Source: Pseudomonas sp. Leaf58 (lineage in GTDB: Bacteria > Pseudomonadota > Gammaproteobacteria > Pseudomonadales > Pseudomonadaceae). From it: DNA of 64,000 bases. Within the stretch, counting starts at the first letter, position 1; every line of letters begins with the position of its first letter. The position numbers were made by a program, and so were the translations under genes. The stretch spans positions 5,151,501-5,215,500 of the forward strand of contig NZ_CP032677.1 of assembly GCF_003627215.1 (NCBI RefSeq). Direction: 5' to 3'. The notes beneath the pieces are model-generated. The model saw only the letters and a program-made list of their open reading frames with translations, ran no database searches and was not told where the DNA came from. Shown piece by piece: positions 14,734-23,863 of the stretch.

Positions 14734-16926
14734 ATGTCACAAGGTCCCACCGAGCTTCCCAATAGCTATGTAGACAGCACCCGCCTTCCCGTCGGCCCCC
14801 ATCTTTGGGGCACCCATCCCGGCGCATCGTTTCAACTGGTATCCGTTTTCGAGCCTGGGCGCCTGGATATCGACCTGATCGTACAGACCGAAAACGACAA
14901 GGCAGGCGTGCACAAGGCGCATGAACAACGCCTGGCCACGCTACAACAAGACCTCGATCAGGCCATACGTGATCAAGCGGGCTCGCTGGATGGCCTTGGC
15001 GAAGTCCAGGCGAACGAGCGCACCATCGCTGCCGTCAACGAGCTTCAGGCATTGTTCGCTGCACGCCTGCAAGCAACCCGTGACCAGGCTTACAGCTTCT
15101 TCGGCGGTGACCCGGTAAATCGCAACCTTCATGAATTCCTGGCCGTAGCCCGAAAACCGAACGCCCCGGCAGACCCTCAGCAAGCTTGGCTCGATGCCTA
15201 CCGGGCGGCGTTCGACGTGAAGTACCTGGAGCAGGTGACCGGCGAGTTGGCCCAGCGCCAACAACAACTGCAGAGCACCTTGTCTGCACTCAGGGCAAGG
15301 GAAGGTCATGATCAGGACATTGACCGGACGCTTCAACAGTACCATCAGGCACTTGCTCAACTGGGCACAGCCAGCCAAGCGTTCCTGCAAGCCAGCAGCA
15401 CGCTGCAAGCAATGCTGACGGCCTTCGGGCGCCACCCGCAAGAAAGCATTGCCCCGCCAGCAGCACTCGAACATAGCCGCGAGCTGGAGCGGGAAACTTC
15501 GGACCTGCTCAAGGCGCGCGGGCAATTGGCAGTGTCCTACGCCGGCGTGCAACGGGGTCGAGACCACTTGGCGGCGCAAGCTGTCTGGATCGATACCGCC
15601 ATCCAGTACAGCGCGCCAGGTGCCTCCGAAGGCCTCAGGGCAACATTGTTCGATGTGCAGGCTCAGCTACAAGCCCAGGTCGCCGCTTACACCCAATCAT
15701 CAACCACTGATGCTGCAGCGCTGATGCAGCTGCTGGCACAAGCCGATCATACCGCCGCCAGCGCTTTCGATGAGCAGACGTCGCTGGCCGCCTTATCAGG
15801 CCAAACCCCTGGCAACACACCCGTAACGTTCAACGCCTGGGTAGCCAGCATCCACCACCCGCTCATTCTGGCGACCTCACGCGGTGGCATGGCCCATTTC
15901 GAACCGGTCTGGGTCGACTTTGCCGAGGCACTCGGCAAAGCCGCCCAACGCCTGCTCACCGGGGGGGTCCTGGCTGTCGCTAGGTATGTTCCTCTGATGC
16001 TGTATTCAGCTCGTCTGGGCGATGGCGAACGCATGGGGGTGACTGTCCCGCTCGCCCTGATGAGTCCCGGCGCGGACCTTACCCTCGAAGCAAACCGCAA
16101 AGCTGGCCAGACGCTTGAGCTGCCGTTGCGGATGGATGCTGTCCCTCAGGGTACGCAGACCGAAGTGTACCTGGCGGCCACAGATGGCAGCGGCATTCTG
16201 CGCGACGTGCGTGTACGCCAGGCGCAGTGGGACGCCGCCCAAGGCGCGTACAGGTTTACCGCCGAAGGCCTGGGTAGCGCGACGCTGCTGTGGCACCCGG
16301 CGACGCCGCCCTCGACGCTGTCCGTCACCGGCGAGAACGGCACCGTCATCCCCGGTTCCCCTATCGTCGAGGACCTGCAGAAGCACCTGCCGGGCCCTAT
16401 CATCGTCCCGCCGGAACCGGATATCCGTACGTTCCCCGAACTGCCCGACCTGCAGATCGACGACTACGTCATCATCTTCCCGGCGGACTCGGGGCTGGCG
16501 CCGATCTATGTGATGTTGCGCAGCCCGCGGAATTTGCCGGGGGTTGCGAGTGGCAATGGCGTTGTTACACCTGACAGGGTTCTGGATGCAGCCACCACTG
16601 CTGCGGGTGCGCCGATTCCTGCAAGAATCGCGGAACGCCTGAAAGGGCGGCGTTATACACGGTTCGATAGGCTTCGAGAGGCGATCTGGAAGGAAATTGT
16701 TGCAGATGAAGTCTTCAGGCAGCACCTGACTCGTGTGGACATTCAGAATATGGAGAATGGGATTGCGCCCTACTCGCGGAAAGAAGATCGGGTAGGTAAA
16801 CGGATAAAACTAGAGATACATCATAAGCATGAGATAGCTGAAGGCGGGGCCGTGTATGACTTGGATAATCTGGTCCTCATGACTCCCAAGGTCCACATCA
16901 ACGAACACAAAGGGAGCAATCCATGA
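14734..16926 (+). CDS. S-type pyocin / colicin E9-like DNase bacteriocin
   Basis: 730-residue toxin for killing related bacteria. The C-terminal ~115 residues match the colicin E2/E7/E8/E9 nuclease: GAPIPARIAERLKG, GIAPYSRKEDRVGKR, then the HNH metal site with Glu694, His696-His697, the YDLDNL turn, and His721 and His725 (TPKVHINEH). Residues about 436-609 have the pyocin S translocation pattern (VRVRQAQWDAAQGAYRF, LLWHPATPP, DYVIIFPADSGLAPIYVM). The first ~330 residues are helical and Gln/Ala-rich, with coiled-coil-like stretches, and resemble no receptor-binding domain that I recognise. The ribosome site GGAGAAACTGT precedes the ATG. The stop overlaps the immunity gene start (ATGA). No lysis gene follows. 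Confidence 0.92.
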   Translation: MSQGPTELPNSYVDSTRLPVGPHLWGTHPGASFQLVSVFEPGRLDIDLIVQTENDKAGVHKAHEQRLATLQQDLDQAIRDQAGSLDGLGEVQANERTIAAVNELQALFAARLQATRDQAYSFFGGDPVNRNLHEFLAVARKPNAPADPQQAWLDAYRAAFDVKYLEQVTGELAQRQQQLQSTLSALRAREGHDQDIDRTLQQYHQALAQLGTASQAFLQASSTLQAMLTAFGRHPQESIAPPAALEHSRELERETSDLLKARGQLAVSYAGVQRGRDHLAAQAVWIDTAIQYSAPGASEGLRATLFDVQAQLQAQVAAYTQSSTTDAAALMQLLAQADHTAASAFDEQTSLAALSGQTPGNTPVTFNAWVASIHHPLILATSRGGMAHFEPVWVDFAEALGKAAQRLLTGGVLAVARYVPLMLYSARLGDGERMGVTVPLALMSPGADLTLEANRKAGQTLELPLRMDAVPQGTQTEVYLAATDGSGILRDVRVRQAQWDAAQGAYRFTAEGLGSATLLWHPATPPSTLSVTGENGTVIPGSPIVEDLQKHLPGPIIVPPEPDIRTFPELPDLQIDDYVIIFPADSGLAPIYVMLRSPRNLPGVASGNGVVTPDRVLDAATTAAGAPIPARIAERLKGRRYTRFDRLREAIWKEIVADEVFRQHLTRVDIQNMENGIAPYSRKEDRVGKRIKLEIHHKHEIAEGGAVYDLDNLVLMTPKVHINEHKGSNP

Positions 16927-17198
16927 TTTTCAAGGACAAACTGGAGGATTACACAGAGGATGAGTTTCTTGTGCTGGTTTCGGTACTTTTTGAAAATCGC
17001 ACAGGACTTCATGGCGTCGAACTGGAACAGCTTAGAGACAAGGTTGTTTTTCATTTCGAGAAGATCACAGAACACCCCGATGGTCTGGATGTTATCTGCT
17101 ATCCGCCACCTGGATCGGAAGACAGCCCCAACGGCGTCCTAGAACGCATCAGAGCATGGCGCGCCGCCAACGGCAAACCCGGCTTCAAACCCGCCTGA
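16923..17198 (+). CDS. Colicin/pyocin DNase immunity protein (Im9-like)
   Basis: 91 residues, the exact size of the Im2/Im7/Im9 family that binds and blocks the cognate DNase. Motifs: DYTEDEFLVLV in helix 1, FEKITEHPDGLDVICYP in the helix 3 region, and WRAANGKPGFKPA at the C-terminus. The pair of tyrosines that forms the DNase-binding hot spot in Im proteins is here Cys59-Tyr60, so one of the two is replaced. The gene overlaps the toxin by 4 bp and shares its terminator, so producer cells make it with the toxin. Confidence 0.95.
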   Translation: MIFKDKLEDYTEDEFLVLVSVLFENRTGLHGVELEQLRDKVVFHFEKITEHPDGLDVICYPPPGSEDSPNGVLERIRAWRAANGKPGFKPA

Positions 17199-17201
17199 CC
17201 C

Positions 17202-17233
17202 AAAGCCCTGCAGCCAACACCGCAGGGCTTTTA
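17202..17233 (+). terminator. Terminator of the bacteriocin-immunity operon
   Basis: Perfect stem AAAGCCCTGC with GCAGGGCTTT, ten-base loop, T-run at the end; begins 3 bp after the immunity stop codon. Confidence 0.92.
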
Positions 17234-17236
17234 ATA

Positions 17237-17788
17237 TCAACCACGCACCCGCGCAGGGTTGCCCACCACCACCGCCCCTGCCGGCACGTCACGGGTGACC
17301 ACACTACCAGCCCCCACCACGGCGTTGTCGCCAATGGTCACCCCTGGCAGGATGACCGCCGCGCCACCAATCCAAACGTTGTTGCCAATGATCACCGGCC
17401 GTCCGCTCTCCAGCCCACTGCGCCGCACCTCGGCGTCGAGCGGATGGTCAGCGGCGTAGATCTGCACGTTGGGGCCGATCTGGCAGTCGTCGCCGATATG
17501 CACCGGCGCCACATCCAGAATCACGCAGTTGAAGTTCATGAAGGTATTGCGACCGACACTGATGTTGTAGCCATAGTCGCAATAGAACGGTGGGCGAATC
17601 ACGGCGCCTTCGCCAACCAGGCCAAAGTGCTCTGCCAACAGCCCATGTCGAGCGTCGTTGAGCAATTCGACGCTGCTGTTGTAACGGTGCATCCAGTGCT
17701 TGTTGGCAATCTGCTCGGCCTGCAACTCGGGGCAGCCAGCGTGGTAGAGCTGGCCTGTAAGCATTTTCTGTTTTTCGCTGAGGGACAT
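17237..17788 (-). CDS. Sugar O-acetyltransferase (Maa/NodL/LacA family)
   Basis: 183 residues. The N-terminal helical cap ([21 protein letters not shown]) is the maltose acetyltransferase domain; the rest is a left-handed beta helix built of hexapeptides ([59 protein letters not shown]). The catalytic histidine is expected in YAADHPLD. Members transfer acetyl from acetyl-CoA to sugars; the acceptor is unknown. The ATG at 17788 is chosen for the strong AAGGAGGAG ribosome site 5 bp upstream. It converges on the bacteriocin operon and diverges from the acylase gene. Confidence 0.9.
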   Translation of the reverse strand: MSLSEKQKMLTGQLYHAGCPELQAEQIANKHWMHRYNSSVELLNDARHGLLAEHFGLVGEGAVIRPPFYCDYGYNISVGRNTFMNFNCVILDVAPVHIGDDCQIGPNVQIYAADHPLDAEVRRSGLESGRPVIIGNNVWIGGAAVILPGVTIGDNAVVGAGSVVTRDVPAGAVVVGNPARVRG

Positions 17789-17875
17789 GGAAACTCCTCC
17801 TTGGGGGCTATGCTCTGTTCGCGAATCCGCCCATGATCGGACCACATTTTTCGCTTGAACGCTCAAGGAGCCTGC

Positions 17876-20239
17876 ATGAAGCGCAGCCTCACCCTGTTGG
17901 CCCTAGTCGTTGCCGTAGCCGCCGGCGCAGGTTACTGGTACGTGCAAGGCAAGCTGCCGCAACGCGAGGGCGAGGTGGCCATGGCCGGGCTGCAAGCGCC
18001 AGTCAGCGTGCGCTACGACGCCCGTGGCGTGCCGCATTTGCAGGCGCAAAACGAGCCGGACCTGTACCGCGCCCTGGGCTACGTACATGCCCAGGACCGG
18101 CTGTTCCAGATGGAGATCATGCGCCGCCTGGCCCGCGGTGAGCTGGCCGAGGTACTGGGCGACAAGCTGCTGCCCACCGATACCCTGTTCCGCAGCCTGC
18201 GCATTCGCGAGCAGGCCGCCCTGATGGCCAAGCGTCAGGACCCGCAATCACCTGCATCGCAGGCCCTGCAAGCGTACCTCGATGGGGTCAACAGCTGGCA
18301 GGCCAGCCATCCCAAGCCCATGGAGTTCGACCTGCTCGGTATCACCCCGCGGCCATTCACCACTGAAGATACCCTGAGCATCGCCGGTTACTTGGCCTAC
18401 AGTTTTGCCGCCGCGTTCCGCACCGAGCCGGCGCTTACCTACATCCGCGACCAACTGGGCCCTGACTACCTGAATATCTTCGACCTTGGCTGGCAGCCCG
18501 CGGGGGCACTGAGCACGCCGCTGGCCGCTGCCGATTGGCGCAGCCTGGAGGCTCTCGCCCGGCTCAGCCACGCAGCGCTGGCCGAAGCCGGCATCCCGCA
18601 GTTCGAAGGTAGCAATGCCTGGGCGGTCGCGGGTAGCCGCACCCGCAGTGGCAAACCGTTGCTGGCCGGCGACCCGCACATCAGCTTCGCGGTGCCGGCG
18701 GTGTGGTACGAGGCTGAGCTAGCGGCGCCAGGCTTCAACCTGTACGGCTACTTCCAGGCGCTCAACCCGTTCGCCCTGCTCGGTCACAACCGTGACTTCG
18801 GCTGGAGCCTGACCATGTTTCAAAACGACGATGTCGACCTGATCGCCGAGCGCAGCAACCCCGCCGATGCCAACCAGGTCATGGTCGATGGCAAATGGCA
18901 GGCGCTGGAAAAGACCGAGCAGCAGATCGCCATCAAAGGCGAAGCGCCGGTCACCCTCACCTTGCGCCGCTCACCACACGGCCCGATCGTCAACGACGTG
19001 CTGGGCGCCACCGCCGGGCCCACGCCAATCGCCATGTGGTGGGCATTCCTGGAAACCGAAAACCCGATCCTCGACGGTTTCTACCAGCTAAACCGCGCCG
19101 AAACCTTGGGCAAGATGCGTGAGGCCGCAGCCAAGGTCCATGCGCCGGGGCTGAACTTCGTCTGGGCCAATGCCCGTGGCGATATCGGCTGGTGGGCGGC
19201 GGCGCAATTGCCAATCCGCCCCGACGGCGTCGACCCGGCGTTCATCCTCGACGGTGCCAGCGCGCAGGCCGACAAGCTCGGTTTCTACCCGTTCAGCGTC
19301 AACCCACAGCAGGAGAACCCGGCGCGGGGCTATATCGTCTCGGCCAACTACCAGCCGCCGGCAGGGGTGCCGGTACCGGGCTACTACAACCTGCCCGACC
19401 GTGGCCGCCAGCTCGACCGCCAGCTGGCCAACCCCGAGGTGAAATGGAATACCCAGAATAGCCAGGCGCTGCAGCTGGACACTGCCAGCGATTACGGCCC
19501 GCGCACACTGGCACCGCTGCTGGCAACGCTGCGCACAGTGGCGGAAGGAGACGAAGAGAAAGAGCTGGTCGAGCAACTGGCGGCCTGGGGCGGCGACTAC
19601 CCGCTGGACTCGACCAGCGCCACGCTGTTCAACCAGTTCCTCTACGAGCTGGGGTTCGCAGCGCTGCACGACGAACTGGGCGACACCTGGTTCCCGGTGC
19701 TGATCAACACCCGCGTCATCGACGCCGCCTTGCCGCGACTGGCCGCGGACGCCGATTCGCCCTGGTGGACCACACGGGGCGCCAACCAGCGCACCGACCG
19801 TACCGCCATCGTACGCATGGCCTGGCAGAACAGCTTGAAGCACCTGCGCAACACCCTGGGCAGTGACCCGGCCAGCTGGCAATGGGGCAAGGCCCATACC
19901 CTGACCCACAACCATCCGCTTGGGGTGAAAAAGCCGCTGAACCTGCTGTTCAACGTTGGGCCGTTCGCTGCGCCCGGTACTCATGAAGTGCCGAACAACC
20001 TTTCGGCGAAGATCGGCCCGGCGCCATGGCCGGTGACCTATGGGCCGTCGACGCGGCGGCTGGTCGACTTTGCCGATGCCGGGCAGGCGCTGACCATCAA
20101 CCCGGTCGGGCAGAGTGGCGTGCCGTTCGACAGGCATTATGCCGACCAGGCCGAGGGATATGTGGAGGGGCAGTACCAGAAGGTGCCGATGGGGGTGATT
20201 CCGGCGCAGAGTACCTTGCGATTAGTGCCAAGGCCGTAA
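17876..20239 (+). CDS. Penicillin acylase family protein (AHL-acylase-like Ntn hydrolase)
   Basis: 787 residues; exported by an N-terminal signal segment ([19 protein letters not shown]). The alpha chain has the family markers [40 protein letters not shown]. Self-cleavage is expected between Gly245 and Ser246 in [14 protein letters not shown], which frees Ser246 as the N-terminal nucleophile of the beta chain; [10 protein letters not shown] follows as in PvdQ, QuiP and penicillin G acylase. Pseudomonas homologues deacylate long-chain homoserine lactones or siderophore precursors; which applies here is not visible. The ATG at 17876 follows AAGGAGCCTGC. C-terminal [17 protein letters not shown] region is intact. 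Confidence 0.88.
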   Translation: MKRSLTLLALVVAVAAGAGYWYVQGKLPQREGEVAMAGLQAPVSVRYDARGVPHLQAQNEPDLYRALGYVHAQDRLFQMEIMRRLARGELAEVLGDKLLPTDTLFRSLRIREQAALMAKRQDPQSPASQALQAYLDGVNSWQASHPKPMEFDLLGITPRPFTTEDTLSIAGYLAYSFAAAFRTEPALTYIRDQLGPDYLNIFDLGWQPAGALSTPLAAADWRSLEALARLSHAALAEAGIPQFEGSNAWAVAGSRTRSGKPLLAGDPHISFAVPAVWYEAELAAPGFNLYGYFQALNPFALLGHNRDFGWSLTMFQNDDVDLIAERSNPADANQVMVDGKWQALEKTEQQIAIKGEAPVTLTLRRSPHGPIVNDVLGATAGPTPIAMWWAFLETENPILDGFYQLNRAETLGKMREAAAKVHAPGLNFVWANARGDIGWWAAAQLPIRPDGVDPAFILDGASAQADKLGFYPFSVNPQQENPARGYIVSANYQPPAGVPVPGYYNLPDRGRQLDRQLANPEVKWNTQNSQALQLDTASDYGPRTLAPLLATLRTVAEGDEEKELVEQLAAWGGDYPLDSTSATLFNQFLYELGFAALHDELGDTWFPVLINTRVIDAALPRLAADADSPWWTTRGANQRTDRTAIVRMAWQNSLKHLRNTLGSDPASWQWGKAHTLTHNHPLGVKKPLNLLFNVGPFAAPGTHEVPNNLSAKIGPAPWPVTYGPSTRRLVDFADAGQALTINPVGQSGVPFDRHYADQAEGYVEGQYQKVPMGVIPAQSTLRLVPRP

Positions 20240-20343
20240 GGGGCTGCTTCGCAGCCCATTCGCAGCACAAGGCTGCTCCTACCTGAGTTCACTCTTCTGC
20301 AGGAACAGCCTGGTGCTGCGAATGGGCCGCAAAGCGGCCTCCT
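20240..20343. repeat. Second-class REP pair (ggggctgc core)
   Basis: Inverted units gggctgcttcgcagcccatt and its mirror aatgggccgcaaagcggcc, with cgcagcacaaggctgctcct inside. The core differs from the GCGGGT class but the overall paired design is the same. A close relative is at 29081-29197. Confidence 0.8.
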
Positions 20344-20388
20344 GCATTTTCAAATACCCTGCAGCCCTCTCAACCGAGACCCCATTCA

Positions 20389-21207
20389 ATGCAAAGACAC
20401 TTCATCGAAATCGACGGCGCGCGCATGAGCTACATAGACCAGGGCCAAGGCTTCCCGGTCCTGCTCGGCCATAGCTACCTATGGTCCGCCGAGATGTGGC
20501 AGCCGCAGATCGACGCCCTGTCGCAACACTTCCGCGTCATCGTGCCCGAGCTGTGGGGCCACGGCGGCTCCGATGCTCCGCCAGCCATGACCATCGACAT
20601 GCACAGCCTAGTCCGCCAGCACCTGGCGTTGCTGGACGCCCTGGACATTACCAAGTGCCACCTGGTCGGGCTGTCGGTAGGCGGTATGTGGGGGGCACCG
20701 CTGGCTGCTGCCCACCCTGATCGAATTGACCGCCTGGTGCTTATGGACACTTACCTGGGCGCCGAGCCGGAGGAGACCCGGCTCAAATACTTCGCCTTGC
20801 TGGATGCCGCCAGCGCAGCCGGCGAATTCAGCGATCCGCTGCTCGACATCATCGTGCCTATTTTTTTCCACGCAGGCGGCCAGACCGTGCCGGAAATCCG
20901 CGAGCGGTTTCGTGCCCAACTAACGGCAAGCAGTGCGCAAACCATTCGCGAGAGCCTCGATCCCATGGGGCGGATAATCTTCGGACGACGCGACCTGCTG
21001 GAGCAACTCAAGCAGCTGCCAAGCGAGAGAACCATCCTGATGTGCGGCGACCAGGACATTCCGCGGCCGCCGGAAGAGTCCAATGAAATGGCGCGGATCA
21101 TTGGTTGCCTGGCGGCGCAGATTCCATTTGCCGGGCATATCTCCAGCCTGGAGAACCCGCGGGTGGTGAATGATTTTCTGCTGAACTGGTTGCCGCGTAA
21201 CTCTTGA
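20389..21207 (+). CDS. Alpha/beta fold hydrolase
   Basis: 272 residues. Elements in order: FPVLLGHSYLWSAEMW (oxyanion strand-loop), ELWGHGGSD, the nucleophile elbow VGLSVGGMWG (Ser), an aspartate in ILMCGDQDIPRP, and the histidine in IPFAGHISSLENP. This is the arrangement of haloalkane-dehalogenase/esterase-like AB hydrolase_1 proteins. No signal peptide. Substrate unknown; no partner genes adjacent. It is followed by degenerate REP sequence and a terminator. Confidence 0.85.
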   Translation: MQRHFIEIDGARMSYIDQGQGFPVLLGHSYLWSAEMWQPQIDALSQHFRVIVPELWGHGGSDAPPAMTIDMHSLVRQHLALLDALDITKCHLVGLSVGGMWGAPLAAAHPDRIDRLVLMDTYLGAEPEETRLKYFALLDAASAAGEFSDPLLDIIVPIFFHAGGQTVPEIRERFRAQLTASSAQTIRESLDPMGRIIFGRRDLLEQLKQLPSERTILMCGDQDIPRPPEESNEMARIIGCLAAQIPFAGHISSLENPRVVNDFLLNWLPRNS

Positions 21208-21213
21208 GACTGC

Positions 21214-21310
21214 CGGGGCTGCCTTGCAGACCATCGGCGGCAAGCCAGCGCCCATATTGATCGGCGTATGCAAAACCCTGTGGGAGCGTGCGTGCCCGCG
21301 ACGCAGGCGA
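21214..21310. repeat. Degenerate, mixed-class REP remnant
   Basis: Left part ggggctgccttgcag resembles the second REP class; right part gtgggagcgtgcgtgcccgcg resembles the first. The two halves do not pair well with each other. Confidence 0.5.
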
Positions 21311-21380
21311 CGCGGTGGATGGCACCGGCTACGTCGGTGTTTGCGGGCCTGCCCGCAGGTAACTGTGGGCAGAAACAAAG

Positions 21381-21409
21381 ACGCCGACACCTATGCGTCG
21401 GCGTTTTTC
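21381..21409. terminator. Terminator between hydrolase and metQ
   Basis: Stem ACGCCGAC with GTCGGCGT, 8-base loop and TTTTT on the plus strand; the minus strand side has a weaker CTTTGTTT tail, so it may also end metQ transcription. Confidence 0.85.
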
Positions 21410-21425
21410 CATCACTACAAGCGGA

Positions 21426-22211
21426 TCAGAACGCCGGCAGTACAGCACCCTGGTACTTCTTGGCGATGAACTCTTTAACTTCCGGGCTGGTCAGCGCCTT
21501 AGCCAGTTTCTGGATGGCTTCACTGTCCTTGTTGTCCGGGCGGGCAACCAGGAAGTTCACGTACGGCGAGTCGGCGCCTTCGATCACCAGCGCATCCTTG
21601 GCCGGGTTCAAGCCGGCTTCCAGGGCGTAGTTGGTGTTGATCATATCCAGGTCGACTTGGTCCAGCACGCGCGGCAGCATGGCCGACTCAAGCTCGCGGA
21701 ACTTCAGCTTTTTCGGGTTCTCGGCGATGTCCTTGGGCGTGGCCAGGGCGTTTTTCGGGTCCTTCAGAGTGATCAGGCCTGCCTTCTGCAGCAACAGCAG
21801 GGCGCGGCCGCTGTTGCTGCCCTCGTTAGGGATGGCAACGGTGGCGCCTTCTTTCAGCTCGCTCAGGGCCTTGACCTTCTTCGAGTAACCGCCGAAGGGT
21901 TCGACGTGCACGCCGACCACGGTTTCCAGGTGGGTACCCTTGCCTTCGTTGAAGTTCTGCAGGTAAGGCAGGGTCTGGAAGTAGTTGGCGTCCAGGCGCT
22001 TCTGGTCAACCTGAACGTTTGGCTGAACGTAGTCGGTGAAGACCTTGATCTGCAGGTCTACGCCTTCCTTGGCCAGGGTTGGCTTGATCAGTTCGAGAAT
22101 TTCAGCGTGCGGTACCGGCGTGGCAGCAACCACCAGTTTCTCGGCAGCGGCAGCCAAGCCGGAGAACGACAGGGCAGCGGCCAGGGCAGTGGTCAGCAGG
22201 GTCTTCTTCAT
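21426..22211 (-). CDS. metQ: MetQ/NlpA-type methionine-binding protein
   Basis: 261-residue substrate-binding protein of a D/L-methionine ABC importer. The mature part shows the Lipoprotein_9 family pattern: VVAATPVPHAEILE, FTDYVQPNVQVDQKRLDANYFQTLPYLQ, GATVAIPNEGSNSGRALLLLQKAGLI, and DMINTNYALEAGLNP. The signal peptide (MKKTLLTTALAAALSFSGLAAAAE) has no cysteine, so unlike E. coli MetQ it should be a free periplasmic protein. No metN or metI gene lies in the window, so the membrane partners must be elsewhere. A sigma-54-type activator gene lies 175 bp upstream on the same strand. Confidence 0.88.
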   Translation of the reverse strand: MKKTLLTTALAAALSFSGLAAAAEKLVVAATPVPHAEILELIKPTLAKEGVDLQIKVFTDYVQPNVQVDQKRLDANYFQTLPYLQNFNEGKGTHLETVVGVHVEPFGGYSKKVKALSELKEGATVAIPNEGSNSGRALLLLQKAGLITLKDPKNALATPKDIAENPKKLKFRELESAMLPRVLDQVDLDMINTNYALEAGLNPAKDALVIEGADSPYVNFLVARPDNKDSEAIQKLAKALTSPEVKEFIAKKYQGAVLPAF

Positions 22212-22309
22212 GGTGGTCCTTGTTCTGAATCTGGGCCATCGACGATGGCGAATCGGCTGCCCAACCGGTTCATCAGTGGGCGTGAAACGGACGATACCGA
22301 GTTTTTTTA

Positions 22310-22317
22310 TTCCGGAA
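22310..22317. promoter_or_regulatory. Palindromic core TTCCGGAA upstream of metQ
   Basis: AT-rich 175-bp region before metQ with TTCCGGAA inside ttattccggaacaata. Could be an operator for a sulfur-responsive regulator; this is a guess from position and symmetry only. Confidence 0.25.
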
Positions 22318-22386
22318 CAATATCTTTTACTTAGCTGCTTATGCCAAAAATAAATTGCCATCAGCCACTTTGCTTATGAGCGCTGG

Positions 22387-23217
22387 CTAACGCGCGGGGT
22401 TGAGCAGGTCGAGGTCAGCCGGCAGGATTTCGTCGCCGTCATTGACCAGCAAGGCGAAGTGGATGACGTTTTCCAGTTCACGGGTGTTGCCGGGCCAGGC
22501 GTGTGCCTCCAGCACCTGCTGCGCCGCCTCGCTCACCAGCGGCACAGCCCGCTGTAGGCGCACGCTGTAGATGCCCACGAAGTACTCGGCCAACGGCAGG
22601 ATATCGCCCGGCCGCTCACGCAATGGCGGCAGCGCCAGCGCGCCTTCGCGCAAGTACTGGTACAAGCGCTCGTTGAAGCGCCCCGCACGTACCACCCGTG
22701 CCAGGTCGATACTGGTGGCGGCTACCAGGCGCACATCCACGGGCTGCGGCTGCTGTGCGCCCACCCGGGTGACCTCACGGTTTTCCAGGGCCGCCAGCAG
22801 TTTGCCTTGGATGGCCAAAGGCAGGTCGGCGATCTCGTCCAGGTACAGCGTGCCGCCGTTGGCCGAACCGAACCAGCCGGCGCGGCTGCTGGCCGTGCCG
22901 CCATGGCTACCGGCGCTGTAGCCAAACAGCTCAGCATCGGCATAAGTGGGGCTGATGGCCGCGCAATTGACCGACACGAACAACCCGCCGCGGTCACTGG
23001 CGCGGTGGATCTGCCGTGCCAGCAGTTCCTTGCCGGTGCCGGTTTCGCCACGGATCAGCACCGGCAAAGGTTGCGGCGCCAGGCGTTCGAGGTCTTCACG
23101 CAGCTGCTGCGAACGCGGGTCGATGAACACCAGGGCCTTGGCACGGATGCTTAGCGGGCTCTTGTCCAGTTCGGGAAAAGTCAGCAGCGGCTGGCCAAAC
23201 GGGTTATGAACAGTCAT
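22387..23217 (-). CDS. Sigma-54 activator-like AAA+ protein (SfnR-like), shortened
   Basis: 276 residues, nearly all AAA+ domain: Walker A GETGTGKE at 57-64, Walker B GGTLYLDEI at 121-129, the sensor region LPPLRERPGDILPLAEYF, and AWPGNTRELENVIHFALL. It lacks a receiver or GAF domain, as SfnR proteins do. Two features are odd. The GAFTGA loop that touches sigma-54 is replaced by YSAGSHGGTASSRAG (about 100-113), and the protein ends nine residues after LPADLDLL, with no Fis-type DNA-binding helix. The downstream bases do not restore one in another frame. It sits next to metQ, consistent with sulfur control, but how it could act is unclear. Confidence 0.82.
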   Translation of the reverse strand: MTVHNPFGQPLLTFPELDKSPLSIRAKALVFIDPRSQQLREDLERLAPQPLPVLIRGETGTGKELLARQIHRASDRGGLFVSVNCAAISPTYADAELFGYSAGSHGGTASSRAGWFGSANGGTLYLDEIADLPLAIQGKLLAALENREVTRVGAQQPQPVDVRLVAATSIDLARVVRAGRFNERLYQYLREGALALPPLRERPGDILPLAEYFVGIYSVRLQRAVPLVSEAAQQVLEAHAWPGNTRELENVIHFALLVNDGDEILPADLDLLNPAR

Positions 23218-23281
23218 TACGTGCTCCCGCCCTAGGCCTTCATGGGCCGGGCGTCAGGCAAAAGGTAAACAGTAGGGGCGA

Positions 23282-23863
23282 TCAGGCGCGGCGCAGTGCG
23301 CGCTGTTCGACCCGGCTCTGCAAGCGATACAGGTAGGCGAAGCCTTGCTCCCAGCGCTCATGCCCAGACTTGACATTAATGTGCCCGGCGTTGCTTAGCA
23401 GCCCTGCCTCGGCACCCCAGGCCTGGGCCAGGTACAGCGCCCGTGGCACGCTCACGGCCGGGTCGTTGTCCGAGCTGACCACCTGGCTGGGGAACGGCAG
23501 TGGCTGAGTCGGGATCGGTGCGAAATTGCGCAGGGCTGGCGCGCAATTGGGCCGCTCGACATCCGCCGGCGCCACCAGCAGCGCGCCACGCACTTGCTGC
23601 AATAAGGCCGGGCTGGCCTGCGCGGCCCAATGGGCGACGGTGATGCAGCCCAGGCTGTGGGCAATCAGAATCACTGGTGAGCGCTCGGCGGCAACCGCCT
23701 GTTCCAGCGCCTGCACCCAATCCTGGCGTTGCGGGGTCAGCCAGTCGTGCTGCTCGACGCGCGCGCTGTTGGGCAGGGTGCGCTGCCAGTGACTTTGCCA
23801 ATGGTTGTCTGGCGATCCTTGCCAGCCCGGCACAATCAGGTAACGAATCGACTCATTGCGCAT
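23282..23863 (-). CDS. RBBP9/YdeN family serine hydrolase
   Basis: 193 residues of the RBBP9 (DUF1234-like alpha/beta) family: IVPGWQGSPDNHWQSHW at the N-terminus, the nucleophile elbow LIAHSLGCITVAHWA (Ser), VVSSDNDPAVSVPRA with the aspartate, and NAGHINVKSGHERWEQG with the catalytic histidine. Substrate unknown in bacteria. It lies 64 bp upstream of the shortened sigma-54 activator on the same strand and may be in one unit with it. Confidence 0.87.
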   Translation of the reverse strand: MRNESIRYLIVPGWQGSPDNHWQSHWQRTLPNSARVEQHDWLTPQRQDWVQALEQAVAAERSPVILIAHSLGCITVAHWAAQASPALLQQVRGALLVAPADVERPNCAPALRNFAPIPTQPLPFPSQVVSSDNDPAVSVPRALYLAQAWGAEAGLLSNAGHINVKSGHERWEQGFAYLYRLQSRVEQRALRRA

